Shown: positions 37,975-47,365 of the stretch, piece by piece
Numbering within the stretch: the first letter of the stretch is position 1
Layout: every line of letters starts with the position of its first letter
Source of the DNA: Scytonema tolypothrichoides VB-61278
GTDB lineage: Bacteria; Cyanobacteriota; Cyanobacteriia; Cyanobacteriales; Nostocaceae
NCBI RefSeq assembly: GCF_000828085.3
Contig: NZ_JXCA02000001.1
Span: 221,296 to 285,295, forward strand
DNA: 64,000 bases
Direction of reading: 5' to 3'
Notes under the pieces: generated by a model
The model's input: only the letters and a program-made list of their open reading frames with translations
Databases searched by the model: none
Told to the model about the DNA's origin: nothing
Program-made: the position numbers and the translations under genes

Positions 37975-40043
37975 AGCTAGCTTCGATTAAACTGTGTAAC
38001 TTTCGCTCTTTTTATGGCAAGACGCCAGAAATCATTCTTGCAGGAGGAGATACTCGCAACACAACGATAATTCACGGTAATAATGGTTCCGGAAAAACGA
38101 GTCTATTGAATGCGTTTACTTGGGTGTTGTATGAGAAATTTAGTGCAGCGTTTGCATCGACTGAACAATTAGTGAATAAGCGTGCGATCGCCGAAGCCAA
38201 ACCCGGACAAGCTGTGGAATGTTGGGTAGAGGTAGAGTGGGAACATGACGGCAAACGCTACAACGTGAAACGCCTGTGTCGGGTTTATAAAAATGAAACT
38301 GACTTCAACGTTACTAAAACAGAATTGCGTATGCAGGTAGCTGGGGATGATGGACGTTGGTATTTTCCACCTCAGCAACCAGAAGACGTGATTGGGCAAA
38401 TTTTACCCATGAGTTTATATCAATATTTCTTCTTTGACGGCGAACGTATTGAAGAGATCGTTCGTTCTGACAAGAAAGCTGAAATCGCTGAAGCCACGAA
38501 GATTTTTTTAGGCGTGGAAGTGATTAACCGTTCCATCAATCATCTCAAGGAAGCTAAAAAAAGTCTCGAAAATGAGTTAAAAGCTATTGGTGATTCAGAA
38601 ATTAAACAGCTTTTGAAACAGCAAAATACTTTCGAGCAGGAAATTGAGCGCATCACAAAGCGACAAACAGAAATTAAACAAGAGTTAGAATATCAAGAAA
38701 CTTTTAAAAAAGAGACAAGCAACCGCTTAAGAGAACTGAGTGCTGCCAAGGAATTAGAAGAAAGACGAAGAGAATTAGAAAAACAAAAAGTATCAACTCA
38801 GGAAAATCTCAGAGAAAGTCGGGAAGCTATTAAAAAAGCAATTTCTGCACGTGGTTATACTATATTACTTTCACAAAACACAGCACAATTTCGAGAAATT
38901 ATAGATGATTTAAAGCAGCGAGGTGAGTTAACCTCTGGAATCTCACGGGAATTTGTGAATGAGTTACTCGACACTCAACGCTGTATTTGTGGTGCAGACT
39001 TATGCCAAGGAAGTCACTCACACGACAATGTGATAAAATTATTAGCTAAAGCGGGTTCTTCAATTGTGGAAGAAACAGCCATCCGCATGAGTGCTCAAGT
39101 CGATGAAATTGACAAGCAAGCAGTTAGCTTTTGGTCAGAAGTTGATAGAGAGCAAGCACGGATTAATCAGTTAAGACAAACTATATCACAAACTGAAGGT
39201 GAGTTAGATAATATTCAAGAACGATTGCGAAAAGATACTAATGAAGAAATTAGCAGTTTACAAAAGCGGTTAGATGAGATTGAAGAGAAAATTAGAGATT
39301 TGATATTAGAACAAGGAGCAAATCAGCAACAAATAGCGAACTTGAAAACTGACTTGGAAGGTTTGAGAAAACAAATCGCCAAGCAAAAACTGAATGAAGA
39401 TAGACAAGCATTGGCGCAACGACGCATCAGCGCGACTCAAGATGCTATTGAACGATTAACAGAAGTCAGAAACCGTCAAGAAAAGCAGTTTCGTTGGCAA
39501 TTAGAAAAGCGGGTACAAGAAATCTTCAACGAAATTTCGTTTACACCTTATATTCCTAAAATCAGCGAGAAATATGAACTGACGCTGGTGGAGAATACGT
39601 CAGGGATCGAAATGCCAGTTGCAGCTTCCACAGGAGAAAATCAAATTCTCAGTTTATCCTTTATTGCCAGCATTATCGATAGAGTACGGGAGTGGAGTGA
39701 AAAGAAAAAAATCCTACTGGTTCCTGATAGTAGCACTTTCCCGATTGTTATGGATTCTCCCTTTGGCAGTTTGGATGAAATTTCTCGACGACAAATCGCA
39801 AAGACAATTCCCAAATTAGCAAATCAGTTAATTGTGTTGGTGACTAAGACGCAGTGGCGGGGTGAGGTGGAAGAAGAAATGGCAGGTAAAATTGGTAGGG
39901 AATATGTGCTGACATACTATTCTTCTAAGCCTGAGTGTGAACAGGATTATATTGACTTGGGTGGGGAACGGTATCCTTTGGTGAGACAAAGTCCGAATGA
40001 GTTTGAGTACACAGAGATTCTTGAGGTGATGCGGGAAAGGTAG
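37971..40043 (+). CDS. DndD-like SMC/Rad50-type ATPase with cysteine hook
   Basis: 690 residues. Walker A is GNNGSGKTS (residues 36-44). The FFFDGERIEEI motif (about 153-163) is shared with DndD. Long coiled coils (about 185-290 and 360-500) flank a turn with CICGADLC (C338, C340, C345), a candidate metal-binding hook. The C-terminal lobe has STGENQILSLSF and the Walker B FPIVMDSPFGSLDE. It is a paralogue rather than a second copy of the DndD at 47747. SMC-like ATPases in defence islands (Lamassu, Gabija-like and others) sense or process DNA ends. Substrate here is unknown. Confidence 0.82.
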   Translation: MKLASIKLCNFRSFYGKTPEIILAGGDTRNTTIIHGNNGSGKTSLLNAFTWVLYEKFSAAFASTEQLVNKRAIAEAKPGQAVECWVEVEWEHDGKRYNVKRLCRVYKNETDFNVTKTELRMQVAGDDGRWYFPPQQPEDVIGQILPMSLYQYFFFDGERIEEIVRSDKKAEIAEATKIFLGVEVINRSINHLKEAKKSLENELKAIGDSEIKQLLKQQNTFEQEIERITKRQTEIKQELEYQETFKKETSNRLRELSAAKELEERRRELEKQKVSTQENLRESREAIKKAISARGYTILLSQNTAQFREIIDDLKQRGELTSGISREFVNELLDTQRCICGADLCQGSHSHDNVIKLLAKAGSSIVEETAIRMSAQVDEIDKQAVSFWSEVDREQARINQLRQTISQTEGELDNIQERLRKDTNEEISSLQKRLDEIEEKIRDLILEQGANQQQIANLKTDLEGLRKQIAKQKLNEDRQALAQRRISATQDAIERLTEVRNRQEKQFRWQLEKRVQEIFNEISFTPYIPKISEKYELTLVENTSGIEMPVAASTGENQILSLSFIASIIDRVREWSEKKKILLVPDSSTFPIVMDSPFGSLDEISRRQIAKTIPKLANQLIVLVTKTQWRGEVEEEMAGKIGREYVLTYYSSKPECEQDYIDLGGERYPLVRQSPNEFEYTEILEVMRER

Positions 40044-40085
40044 TTTTTGAACTTTCAGACACAAATACTCACACACAAAAACAAT

Positions 40086-40113
40086 GTAGAGACACGAAAC
40101 CTCGCGTCTCTAC
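40086..40113. repeat. GTAGAGAC...GTCTCTAC palindrome after the SMC-like ATPase
   Basis: Arms GTAGAGAC and GTCTCTAC lie 42 bases after the ATPase stop. It is the same class as 3016-3043 and may stabilise the 3' end of the mRNA. The rest of the gene-free stretch 40044-40658 shows only short frames, plus a GTTTTTAAAAAC palindrome at 40263-40274. Confidence 0.7.
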
Positions 40114-40262
40114 AGCGTCTTTGCCTAAGTTGATAGAACTCATAAATCCCAGAAGCGTAGATAATATAGAGAGTAGAAAAGAGAGTGCTGTTGCTTCCTA
40201 TGAAGGAAATACAACAAATTCACTTCCAGGTAGTTCTTGAACTACCATGATATTGGGTAATG

Positions 40263-40274
40263 GTTTTTAAAAAC
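40263..40274. promoter_or_regulatory. GTTTTTAAAAAC palindrome upstream of the Uma2 gene
   Basis: A 12-bp perfect palindrome identical to the core at 45093-45104 in the dndB/dndC promoter region. It may be a further binding site of an island regulator, but AT-rich palindromes can arise by chance. Confidence 0.35.
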
Positions 40275-40658
40275 TCTTCTCTCACTGTTCTCATCGCCCC
40301 TGTTGTGACTGTATCAACTTACAGCGCCCTTACTTTTTTCATCTTTGACAATCTTTGGGCTATAGATTGTCTTAATGAGATGTCACCCTAATGCCTGGAG
40401 AACTACTATGTGGAAGTTTCTATTTCTATCTTACTATCACGCGTAGGCAGTTTGTGGTGTTGATGTTGGACACTTTGTTAAAAAGTTTTGTAAAGCACAG
40501 TGAAATTGCTTTTGGACAGATAAACAGCAAAGACGTGGAGGATACAAAAGGGAGAAAGTACGAGTCAAGTATCTACTGTATGGTTAATTAACAGCAATAG
40601 CAAGAAGTTAAAGTTGAAGCAATAGTCTTGTAAAAACACTTTAGCAAAACATTGGGTT

Positions 40659-41228
40659 ATGGTTGCAAGTTCAGATCGTCAGTACATGAGACCTCAGGAG
40701 TACTTGGAATGGGAAGAACGCCAAGACATCAAGTACGAGTACATCAACGGCGAAGTTTTTGCCATGACTGGCGGTACTCTTGCCCATACTACCATTGCTC
40801 TTAACCTGGCTTCGGCATTAAAAAGCCATCTCAGAGGTGGTGGTTGTCGTGCTTTTATGGCGGATGCGAAAGTAGGCGTATCCGAAAACGGATCATTTCA
40901 CTACCCAGATGTGGTTGTTAGCTGTGATCAACGAGATAAACAGGCGATGAAATTCCTTCTCTACCCTTGTCTGATTGTGGAAGTCCTTTCGCCTAGTACA
41001 GAAGGTTATGACAGAGGCGGTAAATTTTACCAATACCGTCGCATTCAGACTTTAAGAGAATACGTTCTTATTGATGCTGAAAAAATCAGTGTAGAATGCT
41101 TTCGGCTGAATGAAAAAAGTATCTGGGAATTACATCCCTACGAGGAGGGGGATGAAGTTCACTTAAGCTGTGTTGATTTTCACTTTCCTATATCTCTGGT
41201 TTATGAAGATGTTCAGTTTTTGAGGTAG
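40659..41228 (+). CDS. Uma2-family putative PD-(D/E)XK nuclease
   Basis: 189 residues of the Uma2 (DUF820) family, very common in cyanobacteria. The fold belongs to the PD-(D/E)XK nucleases. Visible are [17 protein letters not shown] near the N-terminus, [10 protein letters not shown] with the metal-binding PD, and [19 protein letters not shown] with the E-x-L motif. Function is not established, and these genes often travel with transposons. It starts at ATG 40659. It lies in the dnd island, but its family is not specific to Dnd. Confidence 0.88.
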   Translation: MVASSDRQYMRPQEYLEWEERQDIKYEYINGEVFAMTGGTLAHTTIALNLASALKSHLRGGGCRAFMADAKVGVSENGSFHYPDVVVSCDQRDKQAMKFLLYPCLIVEVLSPSTEGYDRGGKFYQYRRIQTLREYVLIDAEKISVECFRLNEKSIWELHPYEEGDEVHLSCVDFHFPISLVYEDVQFLR

Positions 41229-41242
41229 GCGTAGTTTTAAAC

Positions 41243-41272
41243 GAACCGCCAAGACGCCAAGGACGCAGAGGG
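41243..41272. repeat. CCGCCAAGACGCCAAGGACGCAGAG-type dispersed repeat
   Basis: This 30-bp sequence reappears in inverted form at about 45165-45190 and 49765-49795 (CTTTGCGTCCTTTGCGGTT type). All three copies lie between genes of the dnd island. Confidence 0.6.
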
Positions 41273-41359
41273 AAGAGAGTGTATGGATGTGTAGTAGATT
41301 GTTGTTACACATCACTTTGACCTTTAAGTTAAGATTGTCACAAACTAGATTTAAGTAAA

Positions 41360-41830
41360 ATGGCTGAAACTGGTAGAATCAGGGTTGCTAAAGATAAGGC
41401 TGAGTTGGTAAAAGCTTTAACATCAGTTGATGGTGCAACTGGTCCTTTTCAAACCTATGCTGATGTGATTGTGTTTGCTGCTGCTTTGGGTGCAAAGCAT
41501 AATAAGCGGGTTCCTTTGGGGGAAATTTCTAAAAGAGAACCATCGCCAATTCCCCAAGAACAGTTTATTGTTAGGGGATATGATACGGTAATTAATTTAA
41601 TTGCAATTACTGAGACTAAGGATATCAAAATTTTATCTTTCAATGAAGACAAAAGTGTTGAAAAACGCAACCACATATTTGAAGAATATGCAAATGGTGG
41701 ACTGGAGTTTTTACAAGCAGAATTACGTGGGGCAGTAGATTACACAGAAAGAATTTTACTAATGCTTAGTTCAGAGAAATTGGAAAGTCAGCCCGAAGAG
41801 GAGTTTGATTTAAGTCGGTTTATTTCATAG
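41360..41830 (+). CDS. DNA phosphorothioation-associated protein 4-like
   Basis: A 156-residue protein whose pattern (IRVAKDKAELVKALT, then FQTYADVIVFAAALGAKHN, then PIPQEQF, then EYANGGLEFL) matches my memory of the Dnd-associated protein 4 family, small proteins found only beside dnd genes. Biochemical role is unknown. The acidic C-terminus EEEFDLSRFIS is typical. It converges with the AIPR gene, and the 237 bases between them hold nothing I recognise. Confidence 0.72.
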   Translation: MAETGRIRVAKDKAELVKALTSVDGATGPFQTYADVIVFAAALGAKHNKRVPLGEISKREPSPIPQEQFIVRGYDTVINLIAITETKDIKILSFNEDKSVEKRNHIFEEYANGGLEFLQAELRGAVDYTERILLMLSSEKLESQPEEEFDLSRFIS

Positions 41831-42066
41831 TTTTTCTAAACAAACACATTTGATAAGCAAAAATTTGTTAATTGATGCGTCTGAGTATCCAAGAATAATA
41901 ATGGGTAAATTGAGGAAGACTGAAAATCATAACGGTTCAGATAAGACCAAAACCATTACCAAGACAACAATGTGAAAGTGCATGCACTTTCACTACACAT
42001 CACCAAATTTCACCCAAAATCCTTAACAGCAACTGTATTGGAGTAGAAATTAATAAGTACATTCAA

Positions 42067-43272
42067 CTACTCAGCCAGCTTTAACTGCATGGGGACTAAA
42101 AGAAGATTAGACCATGTTGAAGCAGAACGACCAAAGAAAGCTGGGTTTCCTCGCCCTTCATTTCTGTATGCGGTTAGCAAGTTATTAAGGAGGGTGCTTC
42201 CCATCTCATCCCATAACTGTTCAACAGGCTTCTCCCACTTTCCATCTTTAATAAAGACACGAAAAGCTGCAAGTATAGGAAATACGAAAGGAAGAGGAAG
42301 AGTATGATTAAATTGCCTACCTGTGATGAACAGATAAGGCTTTTTTTCGACGCCGTTTAACTTGCTAAGTCCTTTTTGTTGATCGTATTCACTGCGAAGG
42401 CACTCCTCAAGATAGAGTACATCCTTGAGTAAAGGCACAATCTCTCTGAAGTCTTCCTTTTTCCAATTCTTGATGAGAGTGCCGTATGCAGTAAAGGTGG
42501 CACTAGGATTTTTAGGTGAACCGTCTGAACCACGCCAAGGATAGATTTTATTATTAATGCAAGCAAGACGACGAACCAAGTCAGTCACATCATATTGCTT
42601 ATCTTCTCCTTCTCTGAAAGCTACATATGGTTTGCAGTCAGCAGGAAGGTATTCTTGGATGATGTCCCACTCCCCAGCCAGATTCTTTAGACTAAACTCC
42701 TCAACACTCTCACTGGTATTGCGATACCTGCTGATGTTTGATATTTCTTCTTCGTTGATGTTGACTAGCACAAATATTTGTACACTAGCCTTTTCCAACT
42801 CTGAATAGTCATTCTTACCCGTTTCTGGTAATGGTTTTGGTTTAGAACGTCTGGATTGAAGCTTATCGTAATTTTCGCGGGCTTTTATGATCGCAGTATA
42901 GGTGTGTCCGCCATTGACAATACCGTTGCCAATCAATTTTTCCTCTTCTTCCTTGCTAGGACTGACCAGCGAAAGCTCAACATCAAAGCCCCCACCAGTA
43001 CCATGACCTTTAACTTGAATAGAGTCTGCAACAATTAGGATACCATTGTTGTAGAAGATAAACTCTTCTGGTTCCTGTGCTAGAGTAGCAAGCATACTCT
43101 TGACAGTCCGCCGTTTCTCGTTTGCTAGCCTAGCATTGGGGTCTAAAGGTAAGTCTTTTGGTACTTGACAGACAGGAACTGTAAGATTCCATATGACTCG
43201 ACCAGATTCTTTGTCCTCTTTGTATGCTTTGCAAGCAGCAGTAGCAAACAATGAAGCAATTGTCGTAAGCAT
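42067..43272 (-). CDS. AIPR family protein (abortive phage infection type)
   Basis: A 401-residue protein of the AIPR family, named for abortive-infection phage resistance. Visible are FIFYNNGILIVAD, NGIVNGGHTYTAI and VLVNINEEEISNISRYRNTSE. The NNGI and NGGH/Q-T motifs are shared with DGQHR-type domains in a broad sense. It starts at ATG 43272 with GGAGA in front (AGGAGACATAA). It lies 153 bases after the DndB-like gene on the same strand and may be cotranscribed. Mechanism is not known for this family. A defence role is inferred from the family name and context. Confidence 0.82.
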   Translation of the reverse strand: MLTTIASLFATAACKAYKEDKESGRVIWNLTVPVCQVPKDLPLDPNARLANEKRRTVKSMLATLAQEPEEFIFYNNGILIVADSIQVKGHGTGGGFDVELSLVSPSKEEEEKLIGNGIVNGGHTYTAIIKARENYDKLQSRRSKPKPLPETGKNDYSELEKASVQIFVLVNINEEEISNISRYRNTSESVEEFSLKNLAGEWDIIQEYLPADCKPYVAFREGEDKQYDVTDLVRRLACINNKIYPWRGSDGSPKNPSATFTAYGTLIKNWKKEDFREIVPLLKDVLYLEECLRSEYDQQKGLSKLNGVEKKPYLFITGRQFNHTLPLPFVFPILAAFRVFIKDGKWEKPVEQLWDEMGSTLLNNLLTAYRNEGRGNPAFFGRSASTWSNLLLVPMQLKLAE

Positions 43273-43425
43273 TTATGTCTCCTGCGCTCTACGGAACGCT
43301 TAAAATGTTTACGTGCCCAACAGGACACATCAACAATTATACGCCAGTAAAAACCCGTAATACTAGCGTGATGAAAAATTTACAAGAATGTCAGAAACCT
43401 TACACTTGCCACATAATTATGCCAA

Positions 43426-45024
43426 TTAAAGAACAGGTGGAAGTCCTACTTGCTTGGGTTCAACAAACTTACCGTCAAACCCAATTGTTTTATTTTCCAC
43501 AGTTCTCGCTTTAGCCAAATCCTTGCGAAGTTCCGCACGTTCCATCTGATCCTGAATTCCACCCAAGATGTAAATCAGTAACTTTGCCGCTAAATCCCGC
43601 CCAGCAACTTGGACTCGCTTTTTATTTGGATCATACAAAATACCGTACCACAGAGATTGCGGGTACTCCATACCGCTAAAACCACCGGAACGGTCGAACT
43701 TTTGCAGCTTCTTAAAAATATCTGCACTCGATCGCCCTTTTTTAAAAACCAAAATACCCAAAGCTTGCGCTAAAGCCACTTGACCAACAGGACGGAAAAG
43801 CATATTTCCTTCGCCGCCATCTTTCTCAAAGCTGAATCGTCGCAATGCAGGCGTACCCTCATCTTCAAGAAGTTTATAACTTGGAAGCGTTGCCAAATAA
43901 TCGAAGAACTTGTGAAACTCCTGTATCCCCTCATAAAGTTCCTCATCCTCTGGACGCATGGGAATGAGACCTTTATCCAAGGGTTTCCAGTGCGAGTACT
44001 TTTGCCCCAAGTATCGTTCAGACATTTCTTTTAAAGCTTGCAGCGTTGTCAAAACTGTTGAGTTGGCTGCAACTGTCGCACTATTCCAATTGACACGAGG
44101 CTTTCGCGTTTCCTGTTGTTCCAAAAGCGGATGATTGACAGCAATTTTTCTGGCAACGATCGCAAAACCATCATCCTCATTCAGCTGTGCTAACTGACCT
44201 TTGGTTAAAGGAACAGCCATCAGGTTCACATGAACAAAGATGGATCTCACCCGTCGCCTTGCCTCTTCGCGGGTTTCACCAACCCCAACTCCACAAATAA
44301 ACTCAATACCAATTTTTTCTTTGGGCAAGCTTTGCAGGTAAGCTGGTTCCACACGATATTGTTCTGCCAAGTCAGCCAAGGTAATGAAAGTTTCGTAAGC
44401 AGTTTTATCCTTTTTGTATCGCTGGAGTTTGCCAGTTTTGAGTAACTCCATCAAACCCTGCACCCCCATCAATCGATGTTGACCATCCAAGGCATAAATG
44501 GTGACATTTTCTTCACAAAGGTTAAGCAGACCGACTTTATCATCTTGATCCAATGCGATGAATTCGGTGGTAGATTTTTTGGCGCGTCCCTGACTATCCC
44601 ACTCAGCAGCTTTGGGATTATCCACCCACGGTTGGTTAATCACCACGAGAACTGGTGGAAACTTGTGACTTTTTCGCGCTGCCAAATACTGCACAAGCGG
44701 TGCTTGACGTGACCAATCAAGAGGACGCTGTTGAATTTCATCAATAGTATCCGCGTCAATTTCGATGTTATCAGTTTCTGGATTGTACTTTTTTTGCAGC
44801 AGTGGTAAGCCAGACGCGAAGTGAACGCGACCCGCAAACCATTCTAGGGTGACAGAACCAACATAAGCCTCGGTACCACCCATCTCAGTTTTCTGAACGA
44901 GAATGCGATCGTTCCTCCCAAGGAACTTCTCTAGCAGTAAAGTGAGTAGCTGTTGGTCTTTGATTTCCCGTTGCAAGTACTCGTTGGTGATGTCAGTGGT
45001 TGGGTCAGATGCGCTGTCCTTCAT
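43426..45024 (-). CDS. dndB: DndB-like DGQHR-domain protein
   Basis: About 533 residues from ATG 45024 (MKDSASDP); a TTG at 45057 is less likely. The hallmark DGQHR motif is in IYALDGQHRLMGVQGL, near residue 195. QLAQLNEDDGFAIVARKIAV is also DGQHR-family-like. In Dnd systems studied elsewhere DndB is dispensable for modification and represses dnd transcription. It is longer than enterobacterial DndB proteins, so the assignment is to the DGQHR group with a DndB role inferred. It is divergent from dndC, with a palindrome-bearing promoter region between them. Confidence 0.82.
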   Translation of the reverse strand: MKDSASDPTTDITNEYLQREIKDQQLLTLLLEKFLGRNDRILVQKTEMGGTEAYVGSVTLEWFAGRVHFASGLPLLQKKYNPETDNIEIDADTIDEIQQRPLDWSRQAPLVQYLAARKSHKFPPVLVVINQPWVDNPKAAEWDSQGRAKKSTTEFIALDQDDKVGLLNLCEENVTIYALDGQHRLMGVQGLMELLKTGKLQRYKKDKTAYETFITLADLAEQYRVEPAYLQSLPKEKIGIEFICGVGVGETREEARRRVRSIFVHVNLMAVPLTKGQLAQLNEDDGFAIVARKIAVNHPLLEQQETRKPRVNWNSATVAANSTVLTTLQALKEMSERYLGQKYSHWKPLDKGLIPMRPEDEELYEGIQEFHKFFDYLATLPSYKLLEDEGTPALRRFSFEKDGGEGNMLFRPVGQVALAQALGILVFKKGRSSADIFKKLQKFDRSGGFSGMEYPQSLWYGILYDPNKKRVQVAGRDLAAKLLIYILGGIQDQMERAELRKDLAKARTVENKTIGFDGKFVEPKQVGLPPVL

Positions 45025-45337
45025 AATGGTTTTTGAAAACTGGAGGCTTTGGTACAAATTAATTCTCTATAATATTCGGGTAATATGAAAAAGTTTTTAA
45101 AAACTTTACGTTTTACAATACTAGGGCTTACGCAAAAACTCTTTTAAACTCTCTTAACTTCGTGTTCTTTGCGTCCTTTGCGGTTTATTTTTTCATTATT
45201 TTGCGTAAGTCCTGAATACTAGGACTGCAATCGCACAGAGTGCCCACACAATTGCGATCGCCCTTGGCAGGGCGAAAGCCCATCGCACTACATATCATTC
45301 GGATGACTAACGTCCGTGTTTAGACAGGGAAGGAGAA
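45025..45337. promoter_or_regulatory. Divergent dndB/dndC promoter region with palindromes
   Basis: GTTTTTGAAAAC (45029-45040) and a perfect 18-bp palindrome AAAGTTTTTAAAAACTTT (45090-45107) are centred 64 bases apart on the dndB side. They are candidate operators, perhaps for DndB itself. A MITE follows at 45124-45214. A GGAGAA ribosome binding site precedes the dndC ATG. Confidence 0.6.
45117..45223. mobile_element. MITE-like element with target duplication in the dnd promoter (copy A)
   Basis: The direct repeat AATACTAGG (45117-45125 and 45215-45223) flanks ends GCTTACGCAAAA and TTTTGCGTAAG. The element is about 90 bp, without a coding region. Its ends are nearly identical to those of copy B at 36613-36757. 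It lies between the palindromes and dndC. Confidence 0.78.
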
Positions 45338-46960
45338 ATGGCTACAGCACAACAGTCAGAAAATCAAAGTCAGCAAGCCCGTACTGTGGCAGAGTTAGTC
45401 GATTATATCCAAGAACTCACCACTGAAATACAAGAACTATACTGTCTGGATGCCATTCCTTGGGTAGTTGGATACTCTGGTGGGAAAGATTCAACAGCGA
45501 CTTTGCAGTTAATTTGGAATGCGATCGCACAACTACCAAGCGAAAAACGAACCAAAGCTATCCATGTGATCACAACAGACACCCTGGTAGAAAACCCTGT
45601 CGTCTCTGCTTGGGTACGCAACTCTCTGGATCAGATGAAGGTCGCGGCGAAAGAACAAGGAATGCCTATTGAACCTCATCTAAATTATCCAGCAATCAAA
45701 GATACTTTTTGGGTATGCTTGATTGGCAAAGGTTACCCAGCACCACGTAACAGATTTAGATGGTGTACTGAACGCCTGAAAATTCAACCCGCCGACAACT
45801 TCATCCGTGAAATGATTCGTGCCAGCGGTGAAGTTATTCTTGTACTTGGTACACGTAAAGCCGAAAGCGTTAAACGGGCTGTAACGATGGCAAAGCATCG
45901 AGACTGGCGAATACGCGATCGCCTCAATACTAATCCCAATCGCCCTAACTCGCTGATTTACCTTCCCATAGAAGACTGGCGTACTCATGAAGTGTGGATT
46001 TACCTCAACCAATGGCAAAATCCTTGGGGATATAGCAACAAAGATTTATTCACCATGTATCGAGGTGCAACAGCTGATAATGAATGTCCCCTCGTGATTG
46101 ATACTTCTACCCCTAGTTGTGGCGATTCTCGCTTTGGTTGCTGGGTTTGCACAATGGTTAGTAAGGATAAATCGATGGAGGCGATGATTCAAAATGACGA
46201 AGAAAAAGAATGGATGCAACCTCTATTAAATATCCGCAATGAATTAGATGCTGAAGATGACCGCGACAAAAGAGACTTCCGTCGCATCTGGGGCGAAGTC
46301 ACATTATTTGAACGCAACATCGATGGAGAAATCTCCGTAGAACCAATTCCTGGTCCCTATACTAAATATTGGCGTGAACATTGGCTAAGAAAAGTTTTAG
46401 AAGCCCAAACACAAATCCGCCGCACAGCACCAGAAAATATGCGTGATATTACCCTAATTACTATAGAAGAATTGAGTGAGATTCGCCGGATTTGGCTAGA
46501 AGAAAAACACGAATTTGATGATACTTTACCGCGCATTTATATGGAATTGACAGGCGAACCTTTTATAGATCCGCGTCCTGGTGCTGGTAACAGTCTCCTG
46601 GGTAGTGATGAATGGGCGGTATTGGAAGAAATTTGTGAAGAAGATGCAATGCACTTAGAACTGATGGCGAAGCTTTTAGACACAGAACGCCAATACCGCA
46701 AAATGTCGCGTCGCGTGGGAATTTACGATGCCCTAGCTAAATGTTTTGAAACAAGTTCCCGTTCTCCAGATGAAGCAATTAAAAATGCCCATTTGAAACG
46801 AGATTTGAAAGCAGCAGCGAGTGAAGGCGACGTTGAAAAAGTTAAGCAGTTGACTTTGGGTGATGTTGCTGTTTCTGAAAATGATCAAACAGCCAAACTG
46901 CAAAATTGGGCAAACATCAAATTTAAAAACAGCGATTCAGCACAGAAACCAGGCGAATAG
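45338..46960 (+). CDS. dndC: DNA phosphorothioation protein DndC
   Basis: A 540-residue PAPS-reductase-like ATP pyrophosphatase that activates sulfur for insertion into the DNA backbone. The PP-loop SGGKDST is at residues 47-53. Cysteines fit the known 4Fe-4S cluster of DndC: C143 (RWCTERLK), C261, C268 and C271 (PSCGDSRFGCWVC). The start at ATG 45338 has GGAGAA in front. Sulfur normally reaches DndC from DndA or IscS; there is no dndA here. The gene is separated from dndD by 786 bases of transposase remnants, which is unusual. Confidence 0.95.
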   Translation: MATAQQSENQSQQARTVAELVDYIQELTTEIQELYCLDAIPWVVGYSGGKDSTATLQLIWNAIAQLPSEKRTKAIHVITTDTLVENPVVSAWVRNSLDQMKVAAKEQGMPIEPHLNYPAIKDTFWVCLIGKGYPAPRNRFRWCTERLKIQPADNFIREMIRASGEVILVLGTRKAESVKRAVTMAKHRDWRIRDRLNTNPNRPNSLIYLPIEDWRTHEVWIYLNQWQNPWGYSNKDLFTMYRGATADNECPLVIDTSTPSCGDSRFGCWVCTMVSKDKSMEAMIQNDEEKEWMQPLLNIRNELDAEDDRDKRDFRRIWGEVTLFERNIDGEISVEPIPGPYTKYWREHWLRKVLEAQTQIRRTAPENMRDITLITIEELSEIRRIWLEEKHEFDDTLPRIYMELTGEPFIDPRPGAGNSLLGSDEWAVLEEICEEDAMHLELMAKLLDTERQYRKMSRRVGIYDALAKCFETSSRSPDEAIKNAHLKRDLKAAASEGDVEKVKQLTLGDVAVSENDQTAKLQNWANIKFKNSDSAQKPGE

Positions 46961-47063
46961 AATGAGACTGTTGGCGAATAAGTGAGGGGTCGTACCCCGT
47001 ATACAGAGGTAAGAATGAGTAATGAGAATGATTGTGTGACAAAAGTGGCATAAATAATAAAGT

Positions 47064-47333
47064 ATGACTCTTCATCCGCGAGACTGGTCAGAAATTCCAG
47101 AAATGACAGTGCAAATTGCACAAAAATCCTTTGCGAAAGGAAACGTGTATATGAAAATGCGGGATGAACTTGGAGTGTTGTACAAAGATAATGACTTTGT
47201 CACGCTGTTTCGGGCAGACTGTGGTCAAAGTGCTTTATCACCAGGACAGTTGGCATTAGTGAGTGTGATGCAATTTGCCGAAGGATTGACTGACCGACAA
47301 GCGGCAGATGCAGTCAGGAGTAGAATTGATTAG
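47064..47333 (+). pseudogene. Transposase N-terminal fragment (IS1182/DUF772 type)
   Basis: 89 codons matching the N-terminus of an IS1182- or IS5-like transposase: MTLHPRDWSEIPEMT, then DFVTLFRADCGQ, then FAEGLTDRQAADAVRSRID. The frame ends exactly where the family continues with a WKYAL-like segment. The catalytic DDE domain is missing. It is a remnant lying between dndC and dndD. Confidence 0.82.
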
Positions 47334-47365
47334 TTTATGCAACAATCATAAAGGAGTGTGAACAG

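Noticed and set aside
40391-40591. 66-codon open frame upstream of Uma2
   Set aside because: No recognisable motif and no ribosome binding site; low support.
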